DNA of 64,000 nt. It comes from Paramyrothecium sp. XJ0827. Its lineage: Eukaryota; Ascomycota; Sordariomycetes; Hypocreales; Stachybotryaceae. Position numbers and translations under genes: made by a program. The stretch covers positions 1,736,001 to 1,800,000 of the forward strand of contig JAJFPB010000011.1 in assembly GCA_020881915.1 (NCBI GenBank), written 5' to 3'. Numbering within the stretch: position 1 is the first letter of the stretch; each line of letters opens with the position of its first letter. This document shows positions 10,797 to 22,795 of this stretch, piece after piece. The notes under the pieces were generated by a model, which was not told the origin of the DNA, did not search any database, and saw only the letters and a program-made list of their open reading frames with translations.

Positions 10797-11757
10797 TTGG
10801 AGCCGGTAGCCAAGCATGCTCAAGTGGCCCGTAACGGTTCGTCAACCTCCGGTACGGACATGGGAGAGAGGGAAGTCGGTTCATCCAAAAATGCTTTAAA
10901 GACCGCCGAGGATCTTTTGTATAATCTGCAGTGCATTGAACGGCACCGTGGGAAGAGAGATCAGGGCGTGATATTCCTTGAGTTGAATTGTCTCCTGCGG
11001 GATGGTGCCCGAGCATGGCTGCCAGAACTTGATGTGCAGAGGACAGCCAACACCGCTACCGTTACGTACTGGGCTAACCTGCCACAATACGGTGACGCTT
11101 CCGGTGCTTTTCAAAATCCACGGACGCCACAATGACAATCATCTCTTACTGCAGATGACCGGAAGCCCCTTTTTCGTTCCGGAGTTCCAGAGAGCGCTCG
11201 ATGACATGAGGAAGGCGCCGGACTGCAACTACACCTTCGATCCCAGGCCAGTCATAATGCCTGAAAAGGAAGTTGAAGAGCGATGGCACGATGAACTGGA
11301 GCGGTGGGCCGAAAGTCTCACCCAAGCGGAGAGTACCAACCCTCCAAATGAACTACAGATCATTTTCAGTCACCGGAAGTACAAGGATGAGTATTGGAAA
11401 TTCCAGTTCTTCTGCTTGAGGACACACAGCAAAGGCTGGGAGGACGAGGCGCAGGTACAGCTGGAAGACAATGCTGCAGTGCTGACGTACTGGGCAAGCA
11501 GCCCAGGTATACGGGAAGAACAGAGTAAGGAGGTGCCTGAAGTGTTGAGACGAGAGTTGCGAATCCTCAAGCACGAGAAAGACGAGCGGGAGTTGCGGTT
11601 CAATGTTCAATACGTCGGCGAGTCATCATGCGAGGGTGACACCAGATGGGTCATGGAGGATGAACTGTCCAGGCGCTTCAGACGTAGCCCTGCGTCAGCG
11701 CTGACCTCAATTCAAGTATCAAGTCAAGTATTTCAAGTAAGTCAAGTAAGTCGATGA
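10797..11757 (+). CDS. Unknown protein with two similar TYWA modules; gene model unresolved
   Basis: Two overlapping plus-strand frames (10797-11135 and 11002-11757) have protein-like composition and carry related modules. The first contains CLLRDGARAW followed by ATVTYWANLP; the second contains CLRTHSKGWEDEA followed by AAVLTYWASSP. They probably belong to one gene joined by an intron that ends TTACTGCAG at 11154, just before ATGACCGG; the donor site is unclear. No known family is recognised. The start lies only 34 bp from the right end of the hAT element (10763), so the true 5' end may be lost. The C-terminus of the second frame runs into TCAAGTA repeats, which suggests the real end is earlier or disrupted. 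Confidence 0.4.
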
Positions 11758-11817
11758 CCCAGTTTATTTCAAGTAAGCAAGTTCATAATGCTTCAAACTT
11801 GATTTACTTGAAATACT
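11727..11817. repeat. Inverted repeat with 14-bp perfect arms in a TCAAGTA-rich stretch
   Basis: AGTATTTCAAGTAA at 11727-11740 is matched inverted at 11804-11817. Several further TCAAGTA/AAGTAAG copies lie between 11710 and 11780, so the block is a small internally repetitive palindrome, perhaps a degraded element end. Confidence 0.6.
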
Positions 11818-12599
11818 AGATTTTATGGATTTTCCTATGCGACAGCCCTGTGAATGTCGAGGCTGTTCAGAGTCCCAGGCAACGTGACTGTATACGCATA
11901 AGTTTGAATAATAACGAGACTGCTTACCAGGCGATTTGAGAACGGCTCGTAACTAGTAACCCAAAACAGAGTGAAAAAGAGACGTTTAGGTCGTCTCTGT
12001 AATGTCGTATCTATTGGCTTGTTACTCTAAACACATTATCTAATCTTGTCATTTTGAGGCCATATCGTTCCGACATATCCAGTATGAATCGTGGCCAGAT
12101 GTTTTCCCAAGTGGGGTTATCGAGGCTCTGGGGGGTTGCAGATCCACAGACGGCACCATGACGATTACATTCCACGTACGGTGATTAGCTTATTGTTGGC
12201 AGGATTTGCATTAATTTCATTGTTGGCTATTTGCCCACGTCACACCCTACCATGCATGCAATTTGCACATTCTGATTGCTTTGATCAGCAGCTTGAACGG
12301 CCTCCAGCATGTGCACCAGAACCAAAATCATGGTCACTACCGTATGGACTCAGAAAATTGGCCACGCCTCGTGGATACCATTTCCTTAGTTTAAGCTTTC
12401 CAATTGGCTAGAGGGGGGTTCAAGTCACGTCAGAGTGACTCGGCTGTCGGTCAGCTCGCTTCCGGGCATAGCAACTAACTAGAATAGCGGTCACCCCAAC
12501 ACCCCGCTTCGCTCCTTCTCATTCAATCTCCTTCAACGTCTTACGGATCGCTTTGCTTCTATATCTCGCTTTGAGTGCCCCGCTCAGCCATTCAATACT
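11818..12599. other. Intergenic, upstream of Argonaute
   Basis: No gene supported. The last about 120 bp before the ATG are C/T-rich, as is common in fungal promoters and 5' leaders. Confidence 0.45.
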
Positions 12600-15500
12600 A
12601 TGTCTAGTGGGAATAGAGGCGGTGGAGATCATGGAGGCCGGGGAAGAGGCGGAGGAAGAGGTGGCCGGGGCAATTATGGACCCCAGGGGGGCAGCGGTAG
12701 TTTCCGAGGCGATAGAGGCGGAAGTGGAGGACGTGGTGGTGGAAGAGGAGGGTATGGAAGGCCGACTGGCGGTGGTCAACAAACTATCCAGGTCTTTCTG
12801 TAAGGACCACATGGAGCAAAGTTGTGGTCGTACAAAATGCTAATTGCGTCGATACTACAGCAACTCTCAAGACCAAAATCCCCAGGTTACGAAGGTCGAA
12901 GATGCATTGCACCCAGCGACAAAGTACAAGCTCGATCTTGGTAGCCTTAAACTAACCGAAGGCTTTCCCAGTCGTCCGGGATATGGCACCCGGGGCACCA
13001 AGGTTGAACTCACGGCAAACTACGTCGAATTATTGCCGCCGTCGAACATGACCTTACATCGATACGACATCCAGATCAGCCCAGTAGCTGCTGGTAAGAA
13101 ACATTTCCGGGTTGTGCAGCTACTGCTCCAGGCGCCGGAATTGGCACCTCAACAGGGCGATATTGCAACAGACTTCCGGTCTACTCTTGTCTCCAAAACT
13201 AGGTTTCCGCAGGACGAGATCCTCATTGAGGTCCCCTATCGTCCAGAAAGTGAAGACGAGCCGTCTGCTAGGGCCACCGTATACAAGGTTCGCGTCCTAT
13301 ACACGAAGACATTAAATATCGGCGAATTGATCAACTACCTGAACTCAACGAGTCTCGGCCAGTCGTTGGGAGACAAGCAGGAGTTGACGCAGGCTCTGAA
13401 TATCTTTCTGAACCACTACGCCAAATCCGCAAAGAACCTTGCGACAATTGGATCGACAAAGAGCTTTTCTCTCAGCAGTGGCGCAGCAAGAGGAGACATC
13501 GGCTCCGGTTTGGAAGTCATTCGAGGCTTCTTTTCGAGCGTGCGCATAGCGACTTGTCGCATCCTTGTCAACATCAACGTGAGCCATGGAGCCTTCTACC
13601 ATGCTGTTCCTTTGTCGGCGCTCATGAACAGTTACGGTGCTCACAGCACCGTCATGCTGGAAAGGTTTCTTAAATTTCTTCGCATACAGACCACGCATCT
13701 TCCCGAGAAGCGTAACAAAGCCAACGAAGTTATTCCCCGCGTCAAGACTATCTTCGGGCTTGCTAGGAAGGACGATGGACATGGCTTGGCCCACCCACCA
13801 CGCGTTAGACAGCACGGGGCAGGCGCCAAAGATGTCGAGTTCTGGCTCGATGGTGAAGCCAGCTCCTCTGGTGCACCTGGAACGGTATCCAAGGAAAGCG
13901 CAGAAGGGAAAGGCAAAGGAAAGTGGAAGGGGAAGGGCGAAGGGAAGGGTAAGGCCCAGGCAGAGAGCTCAGCAGCTTCTACCTCTGGGAGGTATATCAC
14001 TGTGTTTGACTTTTTCAGAATAAGTGCGTTATTTTCACTATCCATCACTCGATACAGCATCGCTGACTGCGACGCAGCATACAATCGAGTTCTACAAAAC
14101 CCCCAACTTCCGTTGGTTAACTGTGGCAACCGGGACAATCCGATGTATCTCCCAGCGGAGGTCTGCGTTGTCCTCCCGGGTCAGCCCTCCAAGTCGAAGC
14201 TTGACGGCACTCAAGCGCAGCAGATGATTCGCCACGCTGTTCGAAAGCCGTGGGAAAATGCGGCCGCGATTGTTAGGGAGGGTGTGCAGACTGTTGGCTT
14301 AGATGAAAACACCAATGTACTTTTGGTACGTCTTCGCTTCTATTTCAAATGTGAGATACTAACATCGTTCAGCGTTCTTTTGGCTTGAGAATCACACCAG
14401 GACTCATCAAAGTCCCTGGTCGCATCCTTGTTGGCCCAAAAGTTATCTACAAGGGCAATAAGACCGCTGGTCCCCGCTTCGGTAGTTGGAATATGGTGGA
14501 TATTAAATTCAACATCGGCGCATCACTTACCAAATGGTCATACCTGATGATCTCGCTTCCTGGAGCACGCGACTTCTTCGACCAGCAAAGCCTGCCGGCC
14601 GTTATGAATGAGTTCTGTCAAGCCCTGGGGAAAATCGGTGTCAACGCAGCTCAACCGCTTTCAGGTCAACGCATCCAACTCCAGCATCCAGACGACCCTG
14701 CGCTCGGCTCAACTTTACAACGTGCCGCTCGAGCTTTAGATCTGCTTTTCATCATCCTGCCCGGAGCAAACATACCATTATACAAGCGCATCAAGACGAT
14801 CGCCGACAAGAACTATGGCATCCACACCATCTGCTCGGTGGGTTCCAAACTAGCGAAAGACCGCGGCCGCGACCAGTTTATGGCCAATGTCGCGTTGAAG
14901 TTCAATCTCAAGCTCGGCGGCATCAATCAGATAGTGGAGAACAAGAACCTCGGCATCATCGACCAGAACAAGACGATGATTGTCGGTATCGACGTCACGC
15001 ACCCCTCACCTGGCTCGTCTGCCAATGCGCCTTCTGTCTCAGCAATGGTGGCTTCCATTGACAAGTTCCTAGGCCAATGGCCCGCAACCTTGCGCATACA
15101 GCGCGCGAGACAAGAGAACGTGGACGATCTCACAGAGATGCTTAAATCTCGCCTTGGCCTCTGGAAGACCAAGGGCAAACACGCCGCTCTCCCGGAGAAT
15201 ATTCTCATCTACCGCGACGGAGTCTCCGAAGGCCAATATGACATGGTTCTCTCGCAAGAGCTTCCTCAACTCCGCCGCGCATGCGAACAGATGTACCCAG
15301 CAGCTGACACCAAAAAAGGCCTTCCGCGCTTCACTATCATAGTCTGCGGCAAGCGGCACAAAACGAGATTCTATCCCACTACCGAGCAAGACTGCGATAG
15401 GTCTGGCAACACTAAACCCGGTACCGTCGTCGACCGCGGGGTGACTGAAGCGCGGAACTGGGATTTCTTCCTGCAGGCACACGCTGCACTTCAAGGGACC

Positions 15501-15851
15501 GCACGCCCATGTCACTATTACATCGTGCATGATGAGATATTCCGGCAGATCTATGCGAAGTCGATTCCGCTTCCGTTCCAGAGCATCGCCGATATCGTTG
15601 AGGAACTCACACACAATATGTGCTACCTGTTCGGCCGCGCCACCAAGGCTGTTAGTCTATGCCCCCCGGCGTACTATGCTGATCTCGCGTGTGAGCGCGC
15701 GCGGTGCTATTTGGCGAGTCTTTTCGACACGCCGTCGCCGAGTGCAGCCCCGTCCGTAACTGGAACGTCCGCAGCTGGAGGAACCGGGCAGCCGACTGCT
15801 GATGATGTACAAATCCATCAAAAGCTGAGGGATACGATGTTTTATATTTAG
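12600..15851 (+). CDS. Argonaute (QDE-2-like), intact
   Basis: Four exons (12600-12799, 12861-14023, 14078-14325, 14373-15851; introns of 61, 54 and 47 nt) encode 1029 residues. The N-terminus (about 1-60) is an RGG/GGRGG tract. Then come the N domain, linker 1, PAZ (RYITVFDFFRI...YNRVLQNPQLP, completed only by splicing intron 2), MID and PIWI. PIWI shows the slicer residues: IDVTHPSPGS (D), RQENVDDL (glutamate finger), YRDGVSEGQ (D) and PPAYYADL (D in place of the animal H), so a D-E-D-D tetrad is complete. Argonautes bind small RNAs and cleave or silence matching transcripts in the cytoplasm; in Neurospora QDE-2 acts in quelling. A Lys/Gly-rich insert (about residues 350-375) precedes PAZ. 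The gene sits between transposon remnants but shows no damage. The symbol is left blank because orthology versus the meiotic-silencing paralog cannot be settled here. Confidence 0.95.
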
Positions 15852-16910
15852 TTTAAATATCGCGAATGCCAATATGTTCGTTGCTACTTTGTGCAATGGC
15901 ACGGCCTGCATGTGCCTCCGGGCCACAGGGTTTATAGCTCTAATATTGATGATACAGTATCTTTGCGAACTTTATGATGATCTTTGCCGCAGAATCCATC
16001 CTGAGAAGGAAAAGTTAAGACTCCGCAGACCCTCAATCATGACCTCATACTTGCTCAATGTGTGTGTGTGTGTGTGTATTTGTCGTCCGGGGGGGGGGGT
16101 CGGCCCCAAAAAGTCCCCTACTGGAGCACAGGACGTGCTGAGCTAAACTATCTACAATTGCTGTCGCATCCGAATCTACCTAGAACACCCGCACGCCCTT
16201 TCCCCCAAGTGGCACCTTCCTACTCGTAGCCAGCCCTACGGTAGTTTCAAGCACATCGTCTTGGACGTCAAAGCAGTTGGTTCTGGTAAAGTTGCATGCA
16301 CCCGCTATTCCATCTAGTTCATCCAGCATATCATCGGCACAGAGGCGCATTACTTTCAAGAGGTCATCCCGTCAGCGGGAACCATTCCTCTCCAGCCTAG
16401 AATTCTCTTGCACAGATAGATCAAGTAGCTTTCCATACCCTGGGGCAGGAAGTCCATGATCCCTAAGGTCGCCAGTAGCTGCAACCTAGAACCGTGCATC
16501 GTTGGGGAAAACCCTCGCAGGGGAAAAACCCAAGGCGGCTAGAACGCTGCTCTATGGACGAGGCAGTCGCCTCCTTCCATGGTCTCCAGGTAAGCTCTGT
16601 ACCGTACCGTTTTGACCCAGCGGTTTTGCCTAGTGGTCTCAGCCAGTGAGACAAATTGTCGAAGCCCGGTTGTGTTCCGGGCAGCAGCCGGGGCTGCAAA
16701 GAAGAAGAGGGTCTCTGGGCAGTACGCGACTGCAGAGATGGGTCAAGCAGCTTCCGAGCTGCAAAGAGGGCAGCGAGCCATGTAGGGCCCGATCGATCGC
16801 ATGCATCATCATACACCGTGAAGATGATGATGATGATGATATATTTAACGCCAGAGAGGAAGCGCGAAGCGCTCCTCATGGCCTCCCTTGGGGCATATGG
16901 CGTGCCGGAG
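15852..16910. other. Intergenic with microsatellites and a short orphan ORF
   Basis: It contains a TG run (about 16059-16077), a G run (about 16089-16099) and a short (GAT)n run (16823-16840). On the minus strand a 63-codon open stretch (16371-16180) has protein-like composition (LLKVMRLCADDMLDEL...VPLGGKGVRVF) but no ATG-started complete gene around it. It may be a relic; no function is assigned. Confidence 0.4.
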
Positions 16911-17783
16911 CAGTGAAGTAAATAGTGCAAAATACGGTATACGATATTTTTTCAACGCCACACTGCACTGGATTGTTTAGGAATTCGGTGCACTGCACGG
17001 TATACGGTATTCCACTCTATTTAAGCAATATCGTATCGTAATATCATATCGCACGGCGTGCGAAGAGCCGCATGGCCTAAGCATAAAACTAACCAAATTG
17101 AGTAAGGTTGAGGCTCAAGATAGTCTCACGGACCCTAACAAGATGAAGCCATTCACAGCCAACATATAAGATTATACTATTGCCAGATAGCGAGAACGCT
17201 CGGGAAAACGTTTTCCTAGACCTCGCTCGCGTAGTCTGGGATGATGTAGCCGTGAAGGAAGCGCTAATGCCTGAGCGCTGAGAAGCCATTATTTCGTAGG
17301 ATAAGACTTGTTGAGGAAGTAGGGAAAAGTTCAGGAGCTGACACGCTTCATGTCAGGGGCATAGGCCTTATTCGTCCAGAAGCATGCTTGGAAACCAACA
17401 AATTGATTGCATTGAAGAAAAGAAGAACTGAAAGCTCTCGGAGAGCTGGCGAGCTTGTTACATACTCACTCAAACACTCAGGAGTTTGTGACGAGGCCTT
17501 TATTTGGTGGCGTTATTACTATCGGCAATCAACCGAGTGCAGATCAACCAGGTTACACTTCGTTAGTAAAAAGTCCTGTAAATTGGGATCTTCATAATGC
17601 TTCATATATGGGGAGAATCCTCGTACTACTCGTATTACATAGTACTTGCACTATATTTGATATCATATTTATACGATATTTGAACGACCATGCACTGTAT
17701 TGCACGGTATTTTTATACCGTGCAGGCAATACGATATTGAATATGATATTGTCTTATTTACGGCCACACTATTTACTTCACTG
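16911..17783. mobile_element. Non-autonomous hAT element (873 bp) with 8-bp target duplication
   Basis: The termini are perfect 17-bp inverted repeats, CAGTGAAGTAAATAGTG at 16911-16927 and its complement at 17767-17783. The element is flanked by a perfect 8-bp direct repeat TGCCGGAG (16903-16910 and 17784-17791), the hallmark of hAT insertion. The subterminal sequence is rich in ACGGTAT/CGATATT motifs in both orientations. No transposase frame is present (longest minus-strand frame 66 codons), so it would need a transposase supplied in trans. Its termini differ from both larger hAT elements in this window. Confidence 0.9.
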
Positions 17784-18059
17784 TGCCGGAGTCTATCTGG
17801 TGTCGAGCTATCTTACAGGTAAGTTAACAGGCCCCTGATATCCGGCATATCTAGCTTTTCGCAGGTAAATCCTTCCGCGCCCGTTGGCTCCTCCGTTTGA
17901 GCTCGTGTTCGATTGGGGGTTTATTAGTTCACCTCTAAAGGGGTATTCTAAATAAGGTTCAGTGTAGAGAAAGAAAGAAAGGAAGAAAGTAAGAAAGTAA
18001 GATAGAAAGAAAGAGAGAGAGGAAGGAGTAAGAGAGAGTGGGAGCTTGTATCGGGGCTC
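17784..18059. other. Spacer with GA-rich simple sequence
   Basis: A purine-rich GAAAGAAAG/GAGAGAG tract lies at about 17958-18045. On the minus strand it directly follows the end of the LINE ORF2, so it may be the LINE's own CT-rich tail. Confidence 0.5.
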
Positions 18060-21000
18060 TTAGGTCTGTAGCTGTTGCTCTCCTTGATATCTCATTGAGG
18101 GTGGGCAGATATCCTTGTGGAATCTTGTGACCCTTAGGAAGACTTTATAGTTGCAAGGGCTTGCTATCAGCTTCAGCCAGTAGTCTTTGAGGGTCTCTGC
18201 CTTAAGTTTTGGCCATCGGCTTCGGATGGCCCTTGTTTTCCGGCAGTAGACAAGGTGTTCGGGTGTACGCATTTTTCCGCAGCTGCACTTTGCGTAGTCC
18301 TTATGTTGGAATTTCTTATGATACCATTCGAAGTCTCCGTGGGCCGATGTTGCAGCCAGGAAGTGGTGTAGATCTCGGCGTGGGAGTTCTAGTTCTTGAG
18401 GGCAGGCTAACGTTGCTTTAGTAAGTCCTAGTTTCTTGTATCGTTCCGGCATGGATTCTTGCCACCAATCCTGGTGCTGTTGCCTAGTTAGTTTCTTCCG
18501 TAGTCCCTGGGCACCGGCCAAGGTGGCTGGTTGTAGGGGTTCGACCGGGAGTTCTGCGCCTGCTTTTGCCAGCTTATCGGCTTGTTCGTTTCCTATAATG
18601 CCTTCATGTCCTGGGGTCCAGTGTATCTGGACTCCAGCGCTCAGGGAAACCATCTTGTGGAAGTCGAGGAAAGCTTCCTGTGAGCTTTTTGGGGGGTCTC
18701 CTAGGAGGCCTTGTATAACTGATGTGTTATCAATTGCAGATGCGGATTTTAGCCTTGTGGTCTATTTGTAGGGCGTGCTGGAGGCCGTATCTCGCGCCCT
18801 CTGCCTCGCCGTCGAAGACTTCGGCGAGGCCAAGGCGTCCCTTGTTCTCTGCGATCTTGGTGTTCGCACTGTAAATTGCGTAGCCCCAGCCGACTCCCTC
18901 CGTCTCGTTCTTCGATCCATCGGAGTATACTATTAGCTGATCTAGAGGTACCTTTTCCAGCCATTGTTTAAAGGCCTCCGCGGCCTCTTTCTTGGATTTC
19001 CCGTTTGTTGGGTCCGGGGGAAGCCGGTAGCTTTTCTGTAATCTTAAAGGTCTTGGGAAGGTTGGGAGTAGCTCTGCCGCCCTTTGGACTCTGGTCCTCG
19101 GTGGCTGGAACTCGCCGTATCTGCGGCCTCGTGGGAAGGGCTTTCTCGCTATTCGGGTTACTAGTGGGTGGTCTTCATCTACTGCTAAGAGGCGTTGTCC
19201 GAATCTCATGTAGGCTGATTCTAGAAGGATCCTAGCTGTAGGGATGCCTGCTTCGTAGTACTGGCAGCTTGTAGGGGTTGTTCTCCAGACTGGCAGGATT
19301 GCCTTTAGGCCTGTATTTAGCACTCTTGTTATTTCGTCTAGGAGATGCCCTTGTTGGGTTTGGATTGTTTCGGGTCTAGCCTGGGTTGTGCTCCGGCGTG
19401 TTTTAGTCTTTCCTTCGTACCATCCCTCTGTTCCGTAGGTAAGGCTAGGTATAACGCATGTTATAACCGCTTTCCTAAGCAGTTTAGGTGGTGGGCCTCG
19501 CTGTGTATTTGCTAGGCTTTGAATGTGGCTGGCTACTATTTGTGCTTGTTTGGCTCTTTTCTTAACGTGTGTTGCGAATCTTAGTTTTCGGTCGAACCAG
19601 ACTCCTAGCCATCGGATAGCAGGTTCCTTGCCTGGACTTATGCGGAAGTTATGTTCTGGGATGTATATCTCCGGGTTTGAGTCGTTAAGTGCGCGGCTAA
19701 AATGCATTATTTCGGCTTTGCCTGGGTCGAAGGCTACTTTATTATCCTTTCCCCAGTTAAGAATGCTAAGGACATCTTGGCTGATTTTCCTCGTGTTCTC
19801 TTCTAGAGTATGGCCGGTTCGTATGATGCAGATGTCATCTGCATATCCGAATCTGCATTTTAGGTCATCCAGTAGGATATCTGCTATATAAAGCAGGAAT
19901 AGGATTGGGGATAGTGGCGAGCCTTGTGGCAGTCCACATTTGATCGTTTGGGATTCGATAGTAGTGTCTTCCAGTCTGACGCTAGCTTGCCGGTCCTCCA
20001 TGAAGGATCCTACGAATCGTACTATATTCCGGGGCCAGCCTTGCATACGCATCCGTAGCATTAGCCTTCTTCTGAGAGTAGCGTCAAACGCTCCCTGTAC
20101 ATCGAGTGTAGCCATCGTTGCTGTATATCTCGTTTCTAGAGCGTATTCGACATCGTGGACGACGCATGCTATAAGGTCCGTTGCCGATCGCCCAGGTAGG
20201 GCGCCGGCTTGTTGGGGGCTTAGTATCTTATGCTGTAAGGCCATATTAGCCACCCGTCTTGCTATGAGCCTTTCTAATCCTTTTCCCAGGCAGGATAGCA
20301 GAGCTATTGGTCGCCAGGATCGTGGTTTTATATGATCCTTGTTTGGTTTCTTAAGCATCACCACTTCTGCTGTGCGGAAGGGCCTTGGGTGGTGCCCTAG
20401 GCTAAGGCAGGCTTCGAAGATCTGTTGGGTTGGCTCTTTGATGGCCTTCCAGCATGCTTTTAGGAGTCGGACGGAGATTCCGTCTGCCCCTGGCGACGTG
20501 CTTTTGACTCTGATCAGGGCCGCCCCTAGTTCTTCAAACGTAATCTGCGTGTTCCATGATAGAGCTTTCTTAGGCACTGTTGGGATTGTCATCGGGTCGG
20601 ACTCTAGGTCGTCTAGGCCTTCATTTTCAGCCCGCTCTAGCAGGGTCTGTCTTAGTAGACTAGCCTTCTCTGCTGTGTTAGTTATAGGTCCTCTATCTGT
20701 TTCTAGGGGAGGGGAGCTAATATCGGGGGTTAGCTTATGCCATTGCACTATCTTGTAGAGATCTTGGTCTGTTTCGATCCCGTCGATCCGTTTGTGCCAG
20801 TATGCTGCTTTCTCCTTCCGGACAACGTCCCTAAGCTCATTTTGTCTGGTCTTTGCTAGCTCTGGGTCTAGTCTTCGGGCTTTATGGAAGGCCTTTTTGG
20901 CTTTATGGCAGTTATCGCTCCACCATGGGGCGCTGTGTCCTGCTGGTGCAGGTGGCTTATGTACGGCTTTTATGGCCTCTGTGATGATTCTAGTAAGGGC

Positions 21001-21810
21001 TGCTGTCTGTCTGTCTATTTCGTCCTCTGTTGGTTCTTGTGGCAGGCGGGATAGGCTAGTTATGCCTAGCTCTACCAGGCCGGTGAATGCAGGTAGCTTC
21101 TCGTCTGAGACGCTATGACGTTTCTGTTCTAAAGTAATCCTCGATTTATAAGGTAGAATAGTAAGTATGCTGCAGTGATCTGCACCTGGGTGTAGGCGGT
21201 CGTGTATTCTGGAGGTAGCGAACGGGATGTTAGAGAAGGCTAGATCGAGTGTGTGTCCGTCCCTATGTGTTGGGACCCCGGCCTCGCTCGTAAGAGTCAT
21301 ATTGTGGGCCGATGACCAGGCCTCTATCTCTGTGCCGTCGTTCCTTGTTTGGTTCGCATTGGTTCCCATAGGCGGTGTCGTGAGTTGAAGTCTCCTGCTA
21401 CTAGGCAGCCTGCTGGCGGTGTAAGGCTAAGGAGGTGTCTTGTTGTGCTATTCATCGCCTCATGCGGTTGTTTGTATATATTGATAATTGCAAGGCCTGC
21501 TACATTCAGCCATAGCAGGTCTCTGCAGTCTTTCCAGGGCCATTGCTGTTCAGTCTTTAGGCCTCTATCCTTCCTAATATAGGAGATAACTCGTGGTTGT
21601 GTCTGGATGTTATCCCAGGTGTGTATATGGATATATGCTTTATACCCAGGGTGGGAGTTAAAGAATCTTCTTCCAGTCGTCTGTACCCACGGTTCTTGGA
21701 CTAAAATGATGTCTATTTTATTCTGCTAGCAGAGCTCAAGGAATGCTGTATGTGCTTCGTTTCGTTTGCCGACGTTGCATTGTGCAACTCTTAGTGTTCT
21801 TGGTGTTCTT
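18060..21810 (-). pseudogene. LINE ORF2: endonuclease, reverse transcriptase and RNase H, frameshifted
   Basis: The APE-type endonuclease begins VAQCNVGKRN and contains IILVQEPW and GDFNSRH. An amber codon (21726-21728) interrupts it, and a frameshift near 21370 separates it from the reverse transcriptase. The RT frame (21369-18730) shows SPGADGISVRLLK, QQAGALPGRSATDL, the fingers/palm QGSPLSPILF and the catalytic FGYADD box. It continues into RNase H (IVYSDGSKN, EAEGARYGL) and shifts again near 18735 into a frame with WTPGHEGIIGNEQADKLA and a final CSCGKMRTPEHLVYC knuckle. At least one stop and two frameshifts make it non-functional. Confidence 0.85.
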
Positions 21811-21825
21811 ATGCTGTTGTTATTT

Positions 21826-22788
21826 CTATGCTTCTTCATCTGCATCGCCTTGTATGATTATCTGGGAGTAGTCTTTCCGTAGGATATTTCGGCCGCTCCG
21901 TCGCCTGGGGGTTTTAGCCGTATCTAGGTGCATATCTGCGTCTCCATTCTGGGGTTCTTGGCTGTTGAATGGGGTGACTATCATTCTGTTCTCTTGTTCC
22001 GGCTCCGTTCCTCGTTTACTGTTCTGAGAGGGTCCGTCTGCTTGCATCGTATCTGCTGTGCTTGCGGCTATGCTCGTAAGTATCTCCTGGGCTTTTCGGT
22101 AGCTTTGCTGTCCGGCTTGCCGGACAGCTTTAAGCTCCCGGGCGTTTAGTATCAGAGTTATCCCGTTTTTGTTGACTGGTTTTGCCGGGCAGTTCTCGTG
22201 GTCCGCTGGGGCAGGTCCGTAGCAGTTCGCGCACCTTGAGGGGAGTGTGCATAGGGATGGGTGCGGTGTGTCCTGGTCGATTTGTTCGCTGCAGTTAGCG
22301 CATCGGGGTAGTCTTGAGCAGTATCTATTGGTGTGGTATCCTTGGCAGCCTGGGCTATGTCTGATGATTTCGGGTTTCTTTTCGATCTACCTAGCTAGGG
22401 CGCTAACGTTAAAGAGTCGGAAGGGCTGTACTGGTTTAAGGAAGGAAACGATCCAGGTTATAGTGTCTGAGTCGTTATTGTTCGGGCGACTTGAGGGTTT
22501 CATCCTGATCGGCTTCTGGCCTGCTTGGGCGGTAATTTCATCCATTATGGAGTCTTCTATATTAACTAGGTCCCCGAGGATATTAGATAGTCTTGTCGGG
22601 CATCTTGCGATGGCGTAGTTAAACCATTTTTCCGGTAGTTCAATCTTCTTAGCTCTAAAGCATTCTTGTAGTTCTGGTTTCTTAGCAAGGAGTTGGTCTC
22701 TTATTTGTTTGGTTGCTGGTCTTATAGATAGCCCTGTGGCTACATGGTGTATGTCTGGTAACTGGCAATCGGTCAGGACCGTGATCAT
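21826..22788 (-). pseudogene. LINE ORF1 (gag-like, CCHC knuckles), 5'-truncated with a stop
   Basis: The minus-strand frame from 22788 runs through a nucleic-acid-binding-like domain to an amber codon just after FNVSALAR. In the same frame it continues through Cys/His clusters (GCQGYHTNRYC, RCANCSEQ, RCANCYGPAPADHENC) and ends at 21826. Proteins of this kind coat LINE RNA. The N-terminal part is missing. Confidence 0.7.
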
Positions 22789-22795
22789 AAGCTCA

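Larger units (their letters stand above)
18060..22795 (-). mobile_element. LINE retrotransposon, Tad-like, nearly full length but inactive
   Basis: Read on the minus strand, it has an ORF1 with CCHC-type knuckles (22788-21826) and then an ORF2 with endonuclease, reverse transcriptase, RNase H and a terminal Cys-rich domain (about 21810-18060). Both ORFs have in-frame stops and ORF2 also has frameshifts. The 5' end is truncated within ORF1 near 22795. No target duplication was recognised. The reverse-transcriptase frame of 879 codons is still open, so mutation has been light and not the dense C-to-T pattern of strong RIP. Confidence 0.85.

Noticed and set aside
12519..12812. Ser/Thr-rich minus-strand frame of 97 codons
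   Set aside because: It is the complement of the Gly/Arg-rich tract encoding the Argonaute N-terminus.
13641..14138. 165-codon minus-strand frame
   Set aside because: Antisense to the Argonaute PAZ region and it crosses an Argonaute intron; no protein motifs.
17089..17289. 66-codon minus-strand ORF inside the small hAT element
   Set aside because: No transposase motif; the element is treated as non-autonomous.
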